The notes beneath the pieces were generated by a model, which worked only from the letters and a program-made list of their open reading frames with translations, made no database searches and was not told the origin of the DNA. This document shows, in pieces, positions 9,583-20,126 of a stretch of DNA of 64,000 bases (positions are counted from its first letter, which is position 1; each line of letters begins with the position of its first letter). Source of the stretch: Basidiobolus meristosporus CBS 931.73. Lineage: Eukaryota > Basidiobolomycota > Basidiobolomycetes > Basidiobolales > Basidiobolaceae. The stretch covers positions 124,001 through 188,000 of the forward strand of contig MCFE01000050.1 in the NCBI GenBank assembly GCA_002104905.1, written 5' to 3'. The translations under genes were made by a program, and so were the position numbers.

Positions 9583-11869
9583 TTATGGGATATTCCTGGG
9601 CACTGATTCTGGCTGAGCCACGGTTGTAGAGTCCTCTGGAGTGAAAAAATTTTCATTGTTTTGCTGTGATTCAATCCTGACAATTTATGGACTTGAGATC
9701 AAATTTTTGTCATCATGTGATGTCATTTTTTGTGAAAATTTTGAATTTTCATCAAACAACACATCCCTGGACTTGATCAGCTTCTTTGCTTTGGTATTGT
9801 AGAGTCTGTATGCCTTACTCTCATTGCAGTAGCCCAAAAATATGCATTTTACACTTTTTGGCTCAAATTTTGACTGATTTCCAGACAGTTTTTTGGCATA
9901 TACAGTACACTCAAATATTCTTAGATTTTCTGCTCTTGGTCTGTATCCATACCATGCTTCAAATGGAGTGGAATCACAAAGTGTTCTGTTATAACTCTTA
10001 TTTTTAAGATATAGAGCAGTGGCAACTGATTCCACCCAAAAATCATGAGATAATTTTTGATCATGGATCATAGATCTTGCCATATCAATTATGGATCTGT
10101 TAGCTCAATCTGCTACTCCATTTTGCTGTGGGGAGTATGGTACAGTAGTCTCTTGCTTTATCCCATGAATTTCGCGGAAGTGGATGAAGAGTTTTGAGGT
10201 ATATTCTCCACCATTGTAAGAGCGTATTTTCTTGATTTTTTCACCAGTTTCTCTCTCCACCATGGCTTTAAACTCCCTGAGCTTAGACAGAGCTTCTTCC
10301 TTTCTCTCCATGAAGTAGACCCATGTTTATCTTGTATAATCATCAGTTAAAGTGATTAAATACTTCATCCCGCCTAAGGATAAATTTTTCATAGGTCCAC
10401 ACAGATCTGAGTGAATTAGATCTAATTTTTCTTAGTTTTGATTAACCCAGAGCTCTTGAATGGTTGTCTGGCTTGTTTCCCATATATGCAGGCTTCACAG
10501 TGCTCCAAATTAGCTGGGGGATCAATTTTTACTTTGGAAATTAGCTGATCTTTGCTCATTTTGCACAAATAATCAAATTGATGCGTCCAAATCTTTGGTG
10601 CCAAAGCATTGGTGCGTCTTCATTTAAGTTACTTATATTGGCTTCCAGATATGATGGAATATAAGTCAACTTGTATAGATTTTCATCTCTGATACCCAAA
10701 GCAATATGGGCACCATTTTGATCAGTGATCCTGCATCCACAATTATCAAAGCTGAAATGAGTCCCTATGCTGTGACCCTGCTTACAGATAGTAGGTTCTT
10801 GGGTATTTCAGATACATAGAGTACTTCTTTAAAGGTCAGTGTATGGCTTCCTTCACTGCTTCTAAGGTTTACTTGGAGAGTTCCTTCTCCCACTGGATCA
10901 AGTGATATATTGTCACCCATGAAAACCTTCTTAATTGGAGTTTCTTGATATTGGGTTAAACTTCTTTTTGGTGTGTAAAGTGTTGAGATGCTCCAGAGTC
11001 AATATACCATGTCTGAGAATCCTTGTTTGTGGTCATTTTTAGTGCAGATATGAATAGTCTATCTTCAGTTGTTGCAGCAAACCCATATTCAGGCTTCTTT
11101 TGCTGATTATCTCTCTTTTTGAGACACTGGTCTAATGTGTGTCCTTTCCTTTTGCAATAGTTGCAAAACAGGTTGCTGTTGCCTTTGTAGGGTCTTAGGT
11201 ACCTCCTTTGTTGGTTATCACTGCTTATTAAAGCATTTTCTTCTTCTTTCTTACTGGTGCTTGATTCTCTTAATTCTTCATCCAGGAACCTTCCATATAT
11301 GTAATTTAAGGTCAAATCTTCAGTTCTGGACTCTAGGGCTGATACAAGGCCCTGAGACTTGTCTGTCAGGCTATTCATGTTGGTAACTATCACATCCTCT
11401 TCAGTAGTTGGTACACCCACAGATTCCATTTCATCTACCAGCAGGGTAATTCTGTTAATTAGATTTTCCATTTCTTCTCCTGGCTGCATTTTTGTAGTAA
11501 AGAATTTTTGTCTCAGATACATCTTCTTAGCAGCTGAACATGACTGTAGGTGTCTTCTAATGCTTTTCAGGCATTCATTGCTGTTTTGCTCTTGAGCATT
11601 GAATTAGCAATTTGTCTTTAACATTAAGGCAAATGCAGTTAAAGGCACTTTGTTCTTTCTTCTGGTACTTCAAGGCTTCCTCTGTCATGTTTTTAGGAGG
11701 GCATTCTTCTCCCATGACCATATCCCAAAGGCCTCTTTCTTGTAGCAGCATCTTCATCTTCACCTTCCACACTTAGTAGTTAGATCCATCCAACTTTTCA
11801 GCATAGGGAAAAATTCCAGTAATAGCAGTAGTCAACATTGCAGAGAGTGACACCTTGGGGCTCATAACC
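9583..11869 (-). pseudogene. Gag, protease and integrase of copia element A, frame-broken
   Basis: In element order: a Gag start MSPKVSLSAML leading to EKLDGSNY (about 11773-11865), the Gag body WKVKMKMLLQERGLWDMVMG (11575-11772), then a 188-codon frame (10956-11522) with UBN2-like Gag (SRTEDLTLNYIYGRFLDEEL), zinc knuckle CNYCKRKGHTLDQC and protease WYIDSGASQHFTH. Integrase pieces follow: CEACIYGKQARQPF (10422-10604), EYTSKLFIHF and PYSPQQNGVAD (10105-10311), and ARSMIHDQKLSHDFW to the YGYRPRAE block (9685-10083). The pieces lie in different phases with stops between them. The integrase core motif HxxPYSPQQNG is readable but its frame is interrupted, so no functional polyprotein is predicted. 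Confidence 0.88.
11857..11869 (-). promoter_or_regulatory. Half-tRNA primer-binding site (initiator tRNA-Met anticodon loop)
   Basis: Directly inside the 5' LTR the plus strand reads GGGGCTCATAACC. This matches the anticodon stem-loop of eukaryotic initiator tRNA-Met (GGGCTCATAACCC, anticodon CAT). The element RNA would therefore pair with the middle of the tRNA rather than its 3' CCA end, the half-tRNA priming known for Drosophila copia and yeast Ty5. On the element strand the site reads GGTTATGAGCCCC, and the ATG in it is in frame with Gag (MSPKVSL). Confidence 0.8.
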
Positions 11870-12217
11870 TGTTGTAAGAGTCTTGGAGATATTGGAAGTG
11901 ATTGGGAGGACAAGTAGAATATGTGGTTTTCACTCAATGATTTATTGAATGTAAAAGTGGTATTTATACTTTTACATTGTCTGGGCATAATGAACATGTA
12001 GAATAGGCTAAGGAAGGTCCCAAGAACATGTGTGCAAAGTTTGGGGCTGTTTGGACAACTTTGAGAATTTTCATGCTCTGGGTAACTGGTTTTTTGTGAA
12101 AATATTATAAGTAAATCTCAACAAGGAATTTGGTCAGTATTCTCTAGGATTTGAAGGTAATGATCTAAGTGACTAAGTTAGGTGAGTATTTAGGTGGAAT
12201 TACAACTTTTTACGACA
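11870..12217 (-). repeat. 5' LTR of copia element A
   Basis: Starts TGTTGTAAGAGTCTTGG and ends CTTTTTACGACA, the last bases carrying a substitution relative to the terminal ACAACA of the 3' LTR. It aligns end to end with 7540-7891 with scattered substitutions and small indels. Confidence 0.9.
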
Positions 12218-12654
12218 GTAAGATCCATCCAACTTTTTCACAGAGAGAAAAGCTCCAGTAATAGCAGTAGCAACATTCTAGGGAGTGACAGGTCAGAGTT
12301 CATAACCTGATGTAAGGGTTTTGGAGATATTGGAAGTGATTTGGAGAACAAGTGGAATGTGTGGTTTTCAATTAATGATTCTATTGTATGGCAAAGTAGT
12401 CTTTGTACTTTGATATCGTCATGGCAAAGCAAGCATGCAGAGTATCTTTAGGAGATTCCATGTTTGTGAGTGCCAAGTTTGGGGGTGTTGGGACAACCTA
12501 TCACAATTGCATGTTCTAGCACCTCATGATTTAGTGACATTATTCTAAGTAAAGCCTTACAAGAAATTTGATCAAAATTCTCTAAGAATTGTAGATAGTG
12601 ATCTAGGTGGATAAGCTAGTCAAATGTTTAGGTGCAATACAAGTTATTACAACA
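12218..12654 (-). mobile_element. Second copia fragment C: gag start plus 5' LTR
   Basis: Positions 12218-12307 match the gag start of element A (ATCCATCCAACTTTTTCA) and include its own half-tRNA site GTTCATAACC with an in-frame ATG (MNSDLSLPRM). An LTR of about 347 bp (12308-12654) follows, starting TGATGTAAGGGTTTTGG and ending ATTACAACA. It is much more diverged than the LTRs of element A, so it belongs to an older or different subfamily. Nothing of the rest of the element remains here. Confidence 0.8.
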
Positions 12655-12689
12655 TAACTCTCATTGGGACTGTAAAGGAGCAATCTCAA

Positions 12690-12860
12690 GATATTAAAGA
12701 CAACAACCAACTGTAGAACTTTGAACTGCAGTAGCAGAGTATATGGTAGCCTGCAAGGCTGCATAGGAAGCAGTGTGGCTAAGAAAGCTCTTTAAAGATT
12801 TGGGATTTAACCAAATATACCCTGCTACAATATTTCAAGATTTGTCTGCAAGAGTTAGAG
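12690..12860 (+). pseudogene. Copia RNase H remnant, plus strand
   Basis: A decayed stretch reads like the RNase H part of the element-A polyprotein (around QPTVALSTTEAEYMAACEA) in the opposite orientation: AGCAGAGTATATGGTAGCC and AAGCTCTTTAAAGATTTGGG are recognisable. Stops break the frame. It probably belonged to a plus-oriented copy whose LTR pieces follow. Confidence 0.65.
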
Positions 12861-12925
12861 AACTCTGGTCAAATTCTTTGTTGGGACTTACCTGACATAT
12901 TTTTTCCAAAATATCAGGTACCCAC

Positions 12926-13280
12926 TGTTGTAAAGATTTGTAATTCCATCTAAGTTTTTACCTAACTTAGTCACTTAGATCAATACCTAAAAATCTTAGA
13001 GTATACTGACCAGATTCCTTGTTTGGATTTACTTAGAATATTTTTACCAAAACATCAGGAACCCAGAACATGAAAGTTAGATAAGTTGTCCAAACAGACC
13101 CAAACTTTACACACATGTTCTTGGGACCTTCCTAGGCATTTTCTGTGCGCTTTTTTTTTGCTAATACAATGCATGGTATAAGTCCCACTTTTAATTTCAG
13201 TAAATCAGTCAGTGAAAACCACATAATAAAAATATTCTTCCAATCAGATTCCAATATCTCCAGAACTCTTATAAGTTACA
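12926..13280 (+). repeat. Degenerate plus-oriented copia LTR
   Basis: Starts TGTTGTAAAGATTTG and can be followed against the solo LTR at 5912 to about 13280 (CCAATATCTCCAGAACTCTT). A short second LTR fragment (about 12855-12925, GGTCAAATTCTTTGTTGGG) abuts it on the left in the same orientation. The right terminus is too diverged to fix precisely. Confidence 0.75.
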
Positions 13281-14180
13281 GCAGCAGTACCAAATCCTAA
13301 TGTTCATACAGATAGGCAATACATCAAAAGCATTGCTGGAATCTGCCAATAACACCATGAGCATAGATCTTAAGACTGGCTCACTGAAAAGCATGCCTTC
13401 CATACTTGCAACAAACACTTGCCCTTCTACTATTTGGGATGTATTTTCCATGGTTTGGTGGTCAGAAAGGCTATCTGGATAAAGATTCAAAATATAGCAC
13501 TAATGGACATTTATGGTAGACTTCTGCAAGGTGCTTTGTAAGTTGCATACACAATGAAGGGGGAACCATAAGGTATGGTAGGCTTGACTGCCTGATCTAC
13601 TTGCTTTGGCAGGCAAGCCAGCTGAAAAGATCACATGGTTGGTGCAATGAAAGGGTTCATATAACTAGGAGTGACCTAAAGTGGCAAATCATTGAAGTCA
13701 ACATGTCTACTCAACAAATCAATAAAGGAGAGCTAGGAGTCCTTTCTGATAGCTTAGAGATTCACACTATACACATGCATGACAATTGCCTGAATGAGTC
13801 TATTAGGTACACCAACGCACACATACTTGACATTTCCCGAGAGCATAACCTGTACTCGGGGATCCTTTGGAAATCTACCCACGACCTTCCCCGAGATAAA
13901 GATTCATTGCATATGGTGGTTACGTAGAGTGCCCAAGAGAAACGAGACGGGGGGTGGTCACCAGGCATGAGCCACCCACTTACCGAAGGGCGAGGGCAAA
14001 GGCGAGCGGACCATTGAAATGGATCAGATTTGTTATGGGAGCGAATTCATTGGCGAGGATCGATGGGGGATTGTTTTGTTTTTCCATCTGATGGATTGGC
14101 CAGATCCAACACCATCCGATCTATCATCATACCCAACTGTCGTAGGTCCACGAGCACCAGAGTAGTCAGTTAGAAACGCA
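13281..14180. other. Transition from repeat island to gene block
   Basis: A 108-codon plus frame (13601-13927) and a 73-codon minus frame (13269-13490) resemble no family I recognise and probably derive from decayed repeats. From about 13800 the sequence becomes visibly GC-richer, matching the host genes to the right. The last 200 bp are the likely promoter of the HAUS5-like gene. Confidence 0.5.
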
Positions 14181-16849
14181 ATGGAGACCACACATCCCGA
14201 AGAGCTTGCCCAACAGTTGTGGCGCTGGGCGCAGAACGAACTAGGATACAAGCGAGTGGTGAATTTGAGCTCCACCTCGGAGAAGACCGAATTTGGGGAG
14301 GCAGAACTGCAACCGTAAGTATTGGCGGGGGATGGCCACCAGTCTCCCCTCCTTTGGGGGTCAATCAGCAACAGAGGCTAACCCACAAGTATGCACCGAT
14401 AGGCTCTGCAGGAACCAATGGATCCCCATATTTCAGCACCTGCTGAACCACGTCTCCTCAAGAAGGTACGTCCCCCTCTTGTTTGTAAGCTCCCCACACC
14501 TCCGGTTCTCAACTCCCCCGTTCGCTTCAGAAAAGTCCAGCATGTTCGCAACGTCCTCGCAAGGTAACTAGTTGGACCAAAGTGGAAACGGTTTTTGGGC
14601 CCTCCGTGGTAACGGTTTTTTAGTCACCAGGGTGTCGAGCACGGACTTCAGGAGCATAGCGGCTCTTCCAAGTCGCTTGCCCTCAAACAGCTCCTCGCCT
14701 CCAGGCTTGGGGAGGAGGAAACGTTGAAAGGTCGCAATCAGGAGAAACGGGAGCGTTGTCGGAAGAGCATTACTCGTCTCAAAGATATAGGTAGGTGGCA
14801 CCTTTAGCTCAAGGCACTTGTTTACTGCCCCACCTGGCCCCCCCATGGACTTACCAACCCTACGATTCTTCAGAGGCCAAGATCCGACAGGCCCAGTTCC
14901 GAATGAAGCAGAAACGGATCCAGCTCAGTCTGAAGGAACACTACATCACCCATCTGAAGAGGTTCCAGAAGATAAGCGAGAACTACCTGAACATGATCCA
15001 ACAGATCGTGGATCGGGAGAAGCACCTGGAGCCGAAGAACCACCTGGACGGGATTCGGGAGATATGTGTGGGCATGTCCGAGATGACCAGGGAGATCATC
15101 CGTAAAGGGGAAAGCTCTAACCTGGAGGAGGTGAACCAGCGTCTTGAAACGCTGGTCGACGGCACCCCGCCAGTGGAGTTCCTGCGGTACATCATGGGGG
15201 CCATCAAGGAGAGCTACACCGAGCTGAAGCAGCTGGGCCCGGCATGGGTCACGGAGCTGGAGAACACCGACATCCCCAACCTGGATAGCATGCTGGAGAG
15301 GTGCCATTCCGAGCAGATGGCCAGGTTCGTGGAGATCGAGGAGATGCTGAACGCCATCGAGGATCAGAAGCGCTCCATCGGCCAGAAATTCACCGAGCTC
15401 GACGCCGACATCGCCAACACCTTCACCGAGGATATCGGCAGCCTGGTAAGCGACTTGGTCAAGGCCAAGGCGGAGTATCAGTCGGCCATCGTTGCCCAGA
15501 ACGCTATCCAGGACGCCCTTCAGACGGCCCGCGACGACGAAAGCCGGTTTTTGGAAGGATCTTCCGACCTGGAGGAGCAGCGTAGAGAAATCCAAGCCGT
15601 GGGCAGAGAGATTGTAAGTGGCTCTCGAGCGATCCAGGTCACCTGCGGTACTAACCAAGGCCCATCTAGGACTTGAAATGCCTGGTTCTGCAAACGCTGG
15701 CGAGAAACAATCTGCGTTATCGGGTGAACACGGTGGAGCAGCTGCAGCAGGTAGGTCCATCAGCAGCCGAGCTGACGTGCGGATGGTTGCTAACCCGGAG
15801 AGACTAGTTTTCAGGATTCTCTCAGGAGCAGATCGAGCCGATGAAAGAGAGATTTAATGGAACGGTTAGCAGATTAAAGAACTTCAGTATCAACGACTGC
15901 GCTACCTACGGCAACGTCAGCCTGTCTACTGAAGGAACATCTACGGATGGGTAAGTCGGCTACATTCGGGTTGCAGTATCATAGCACCGCCGTGAATAAC
16001 ACTCGACATATCTTAGGAGATCCATGAACCTCACCATCCACCGAATCAATCAAGACCCCTTCATCCTCAAGCTGAAGGACATTCTAGGCTGCCCCTCATA
16101 CATGGTAAGTACCCGACAGGAACCTCCTTCGTTCGCGAGCTCGTCCATTCAACCTTCTCTCCTACAGGGAGCCGAGACTTTCTTGAGTTATTTGTCGACG
16201 CAGATGCAGGATGGTAAGTACCACACCGCATGAGCGCCACCTTTCGAGCGACCCAGCTGACACAAGAATTTATCTAGTTTGGAGGATGAGGACGGTGAAG
16301 AGACACTTTGCCACCCACAACGAAAACTTCAAATCCCTGTGGGATTACGAACTGGAGAAGCTAGGTTCGGTCGAATTCTGACTCTGCCATGGCCTCATCA
16401 ACGCGACTAACCTGTTTCCTGTTTCTTCGAAGACTGCCCCAGCGGCCTGATCGACACCACCTCAGAGGACGGCTCCCTCAACATCCTGCTCACAGTTAGG
16501 AGTCTTCGGGGTAAGCGACCGGTACATCCCGGAGGATATGTCGAGGTCTCACTAACCGCATTTCACGAAATCAGACTATGCCGTCGCCCAAGGAGATCAA
16601 GCAGCTAAGGAAGAGTTGGCCAGGATCGAGAGCCGGTTGAGCCAATACCCGGCGCTCATCCGGACCCAGAAGATGCTCTTACAGTTGGCCAAGGAGAGGT
16701 AAATCGTTTGCTAGGACCGCGGCCAGACCAGCGTACTAACGAGCATCCCTAGAAACGCGCTTTACAATGGAGAGATCGGGTCGATAGTTGAACAAAACGG
16801 AAGAACCCTTCGGGAGTACTTACATGAATGGCGTAAACTTGTTGTTTAA
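14181..16849 (+). CDS. HAUS5-like augmin complex subunit
   Basis: Thirteen exons join in phase into a 623-residue protein: 14181-14314, 14412-14465, 14531-14563, 14624-14790, 14874-15613, 15670-15750, 15808-15950, 16017-16104, 16168-16213, 16278-16364, 16433-16510, 16575-16698, 16753-16849. The N-terminus has ELAQQLWRWAQNELGY, then WIPIFQHLLNHVSS and RKVQHVRNVLA, aligning with the vertebrate HAUS5 start (...IWAYILQHV...RTVKKIRGNLL). Most of the rest is predicted coiled coil. The length is close to human HAUS5 (633 residues). Augmin recruits gamma-tubulin to existing spindle microtubules so that new ones branch off. The assignment rests on the N-terminal similarity, length and coiled-coil layout. 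Another coiled-coil kinetochore or spindle protein cannot be fully excluded. All introns are GT-AG except for a weak GTTCGG donor after 16364. The gene converges on the demethylase gene 147 bp away. Confidence 0.72.
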
Positions 16850-16996
16850 TGAATATATGTATTTCGCTTGTTCAATTCGCGTGTAAAATTCTTTTGATCA
16901 CATTGTAAACAAAGACTAAAATAAACCCCCTCCTCCCTCCCCCTCGCATCAACAACAAGAAATCCCAAGGGTGCATATATATTTACAAGGAACCAG

Positions 16997-19584
16997 TTAC
17001 TTGTGCCGTTTTAGCTTACTCATGATCTTGCCATGGCTGGATCCCCTTCTTCCGCCGGAGTGCGACCGCGCCTCGTCCTCCGAGGAATCCAGCGGCTCCG
17101 AGTCGTCCGAGTGGTAGTGCCCGTTCCTGTTCCCGTTCCCATTCCCGTTACCATACCCATTGCCATTTGCAAGTTGTTTTCGCGGGGATTTGTAGATGTG
17201 CTTTCCTCCCTCTTGGCGCCTTCCCCCGTCACTCTCCTGTGAGCTGTCATCAGACGTGCTATCGAACGGTTCTTGCTTTTTGGTTCTCGGGGAGCTTGAA
17301 TGCTCCCGGGCCCTCCGGGGGGACGAGGCCGAAGAGGAGTGGCTGTCGGTGCTGCTGTCACTACTTGGGGAGCCCGTATCACTGTCGCTCTGGCTGGAGG
17401 CTTGGTTCCGGGAGCCGCCAGAGTCAGGCCGATGCCGGTATCTATGAGGTTTTTGAGGGGACTTGAGCTTTAGTATAAGCCGCGTTTTGTCAAGATTCGA
17501 GCTCTTCGGCTGGCTTTCTGGCGTGGAAGAGGAGGAGGAGGAGGAAGACTCGCTCCCGGGGGACTCGGGGGTTTCTGCCTTTTTGGACTCATTCAAGACG
17601 ATTCGAAGTTTCAACGGAGGCTGCTTCGAATCGGGCTCCTCCGAGGAAGACCCGGACTCCGAGCTGATGTCTCCATATTGTCGGCTAATGACCTTCCTCC
17701 CTAGGGAAATGGCCAGGTTCAAGGGATCTCGGATGGATGAGGGGATATGGGCCTCGATCTGGGCTTTCTCAGCATCGGAAATGTTGGTCTCGAGCTTGCG
17801 CACCTGCGACTCCAAGTATTCAGCGAGCTTCTTCAGCCCATCTAGCTCCCGCAGTGAGATGACGGTCTCCTTGCCTAAAAAGGGTGAGCTGATCAGAGAC
17901 GCGTGGGATAGAGATCGGTGCTGTCCATACCTCGCAGGAGATGAAGGTAGTGCTGCCCCGCGTACCAGCAGATCTCCTCAAAATACGGGAACCGGAATTT
18001 CGCGGAGACCTTGGTGCGTTTCTCGATGCCGGACACCGCTAGCTGAAGGTCGATGTTGATTCCATGGAGGAAGTTACCGCCGATCACAATGGAATCGACT
18101 GGTGTATGCACAGCATGGATCCAACCAGTAGGGATGATCCTAAGAAGAGGGATGAGCTTGGGCTTGGGTAGGCTGGGGGAGCAATGAGGGGAGGGGTTAC
18201 ATGGTGTTTCCGGGATACAGGTGGACCTTGTAGCATTTCTTGACTTGGTCTCCGAGAAATGTCGTTGCTTGGTCGGCAGAACTGCTCCACTTTTCGTACT
18301 TGCGGAGATTGCTCTGAGTGGGCTCTATGAAGTAGAAGACTTTCTCTCCGGAGAGAATATGGTAAAAAACCTAGAGGAAGCGGGGGGTCAGTCTCTCGCG
18401 GGGCAATCAGGGAACCGGGCATCTTACGGAGGAGCCTCCGAAGTCTATATGGCTGGAGGAGGCCGGTCAGTACGCAAGTCCACCAACATCCCAAGGAAAT
18501 CACTTACAAATCGGTGAAGCTGTCTTTCACGCTCATTAAGCAGTACAGCTGCACCTTGGGGTATTCATGCTTTTTCTTCAACTCGCCGGGCCAGACCTGG
18601 TCCGTCCAATCGAGCTCTCTGTGGTATGGGTTAGAACTGGTGATGTGCTAGCAATCCGTTAGCCACAACAACTTGCCGCACGATGCGAGGCCTTTTGATC
18701 TGCAACGCCAGGTCAGTGTCGCTGATCTCGAGGCTGATCACGTTCAGTATCCGGTCTTTTTCGGGTCGATTGAAATAGTCTGCCCATTGAAGCATCGTCC
18801 AAGGGGCAATGTTGGATTGTGTGGCGACGTCTAATCATGAAAAGCAGGGGTTTAGTAGGAAGGCAGTCAGCTCACCGGAAACATTGTCGCTCACCCATCA
18901 CGCTGACCTCTCGGTAGCCACCTAGCACCCAGATGTTTAGCAGTCAGTTCACCAAACTCCCTTCAAGCCTATACGTACCGATAATGTGTGTGATGTCTGA
19001 GACGGTGATGGACGGCCTTGGCATGGTCATGTCTAAACCTTCTTTGTCTTCTATGATGATAGGCTCGTCGAGGCCATTGATTCGGACCCAGTCAAGAGTC
19101 AGCACATCCCCAGTAACCCGCTGGAAGCTCTCCGCGGCGAACTTCTTGTTCTTGAGGGATTTCACGTAGATATTCTGATTGGATGGGAGCCCGTTGTCCA
19201 GCGCGGCGTAGTTCACGTTGGAGTGTTCCCGGGAGGACTTTCGTTTTTGCTTTTTGTCTGTGGTGGGCCGGACAGGACAGAAGGGATGTTCAGTAAAGTG
19301 GGTTTGTTGGGGCGCATATGGGGCAAAAAGGTGGGAAACCTACAGGTGCTGGGGCCGTTCGGGACTACGCAGTTAGGGCAATGGTATTGGTCGAATTGTT
19401 CGCATTCCGCTTCATTGAGTTTCAAACAAGCCGCGTGATACCAGACCTCGCAGGAATCACACTGCAGCCAGGTCTCTATTCGTCCGGTCCAGGAAATACT
19501 GGTATGATTCTCTGGAGGACAAAGCGGACAGGTCTCCACGTTTAGTTGAGGGGCAGTATCAGCGTTAGTAGGCCACTGCTTCAT
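16997..19584 (-). CDS. PHD-JmjC histone lysine demethylase (JHDM1/KDM2-KDM7 class)
   Basis: The protein starts with a PHD finger (CPLC...[14 protein letters not shown]...YHCPNC, about 19300-19550) and a linker ([20 protein letters not shown]). The JmjC domain includes [66 protein letters not shown] and [18 protein letters not shown]. The Fe(II) ligands His and Asp of HID and the distal His of GWIHAV are all present, so it should be an active 2-oxoglutarate oxygenase acting on methylated histone lysines. The C-terminal 270 residues are Ser/Asp/Arg-rich with an Asn-Gly repeat. Visible 3' exons are 16997-17874, 17931-18139, 18201-18370, 18428-18452 (25 nt) and 18508-18618; more exons reach 19584. 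The start is either MKQWPTNAD at 19584 or a tiny upstream exon reading MAQ near 19670. Confidence 0.88.
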
Positions 19585-20126
19585 GGGAAGAATAGACACA
19601 AACATCAGAAAACAGTGGTGCACACGAAGCAGAAATGAGTCCTTTTGGGAATACGTACTTGAGCCATGGGTTCCGATAGAGAGGTTTTTACGATCTATCA
19701 AAGGGGTTGTGGAATTGAATAGTATGTCTCGTGAGCGCGAGTCGTGACCACGTCTTTTCACTAATATCACTGGAGTATGGAGGTCAAGAAGGTAGTTACA
19801 AATTGAAGGTTAATTACGTCACGTGATCAGGTAACCTCGTTTAATTTGTGTAGAATTTTCACACAGTTGATTTAGGCAAGGACGTGAAGATCACACTGCC
19901 ATCGCAACAGCGTCATAAGAGGCCAGTTTATTTAGGAAACGGTACCACTGCGAGAAGGGGAATGAAGGAGGTGTATTCGATGTAGTAAGGGTGGAGGAGA
20001 TCTAACTGATTGTATCAAGGTCAGCAACAAAAAGACACAGGATATCAAGAGTCTTGGGTGGTGTCGTAACAAAAGGAGCCAAATCGTCTTGGCCAAAACC
20101 TAGATGCAATTTATATACATTCACAA
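19585..20126. other. Intergenic: demethylase promoter and TLDc-1 3' flank
   Basis: No gene was recognised. The frame 19585-19770 extends the demethylase exon upstream but has no clear coding character. The rest is a mixed-composition spacer between the start of the demethylase and the stop of the TLDc gene. Confidence 0.5.

Larger units (their letters stand above)
7540..12217 (-). mobile_element. Ty1/copia retrotransposon A, near full length
   Basis: Two direct LTRs (7540-7891 and 11870-12217) bracket about 4.0 kb carrying gag, zinc knuckle, protease, integrase, reverse transcriptase and RNase H in that order on the minus strand, which is the Ty1/copia order (integrase before RT). A purine-rich tract reads GAGTGGGAG on the minus strand directly upstream of the 3' LTR. 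A primer-binding site follows the 5' LTR. Gag-protease-integrase is split by frame changes and stops, while the RT-RNase H frame is open for 559 codons, so the copy is probably non-autonomous. The two LTRs differ at many sites, indicating an old insertion. The flanks GATAC and GTAAG do not form a target duplication, so one border has probably been rearranged. Confidence 0.9.

Noticed and set aside
14870-15760. A 296-codon open frame antisense to the large HAUS5 exon
   Set aside because: It crosses introns of the sense gene and is Leu/His/Pro-rich without motifs. The sense exons fit in phase, so this is a shadow.
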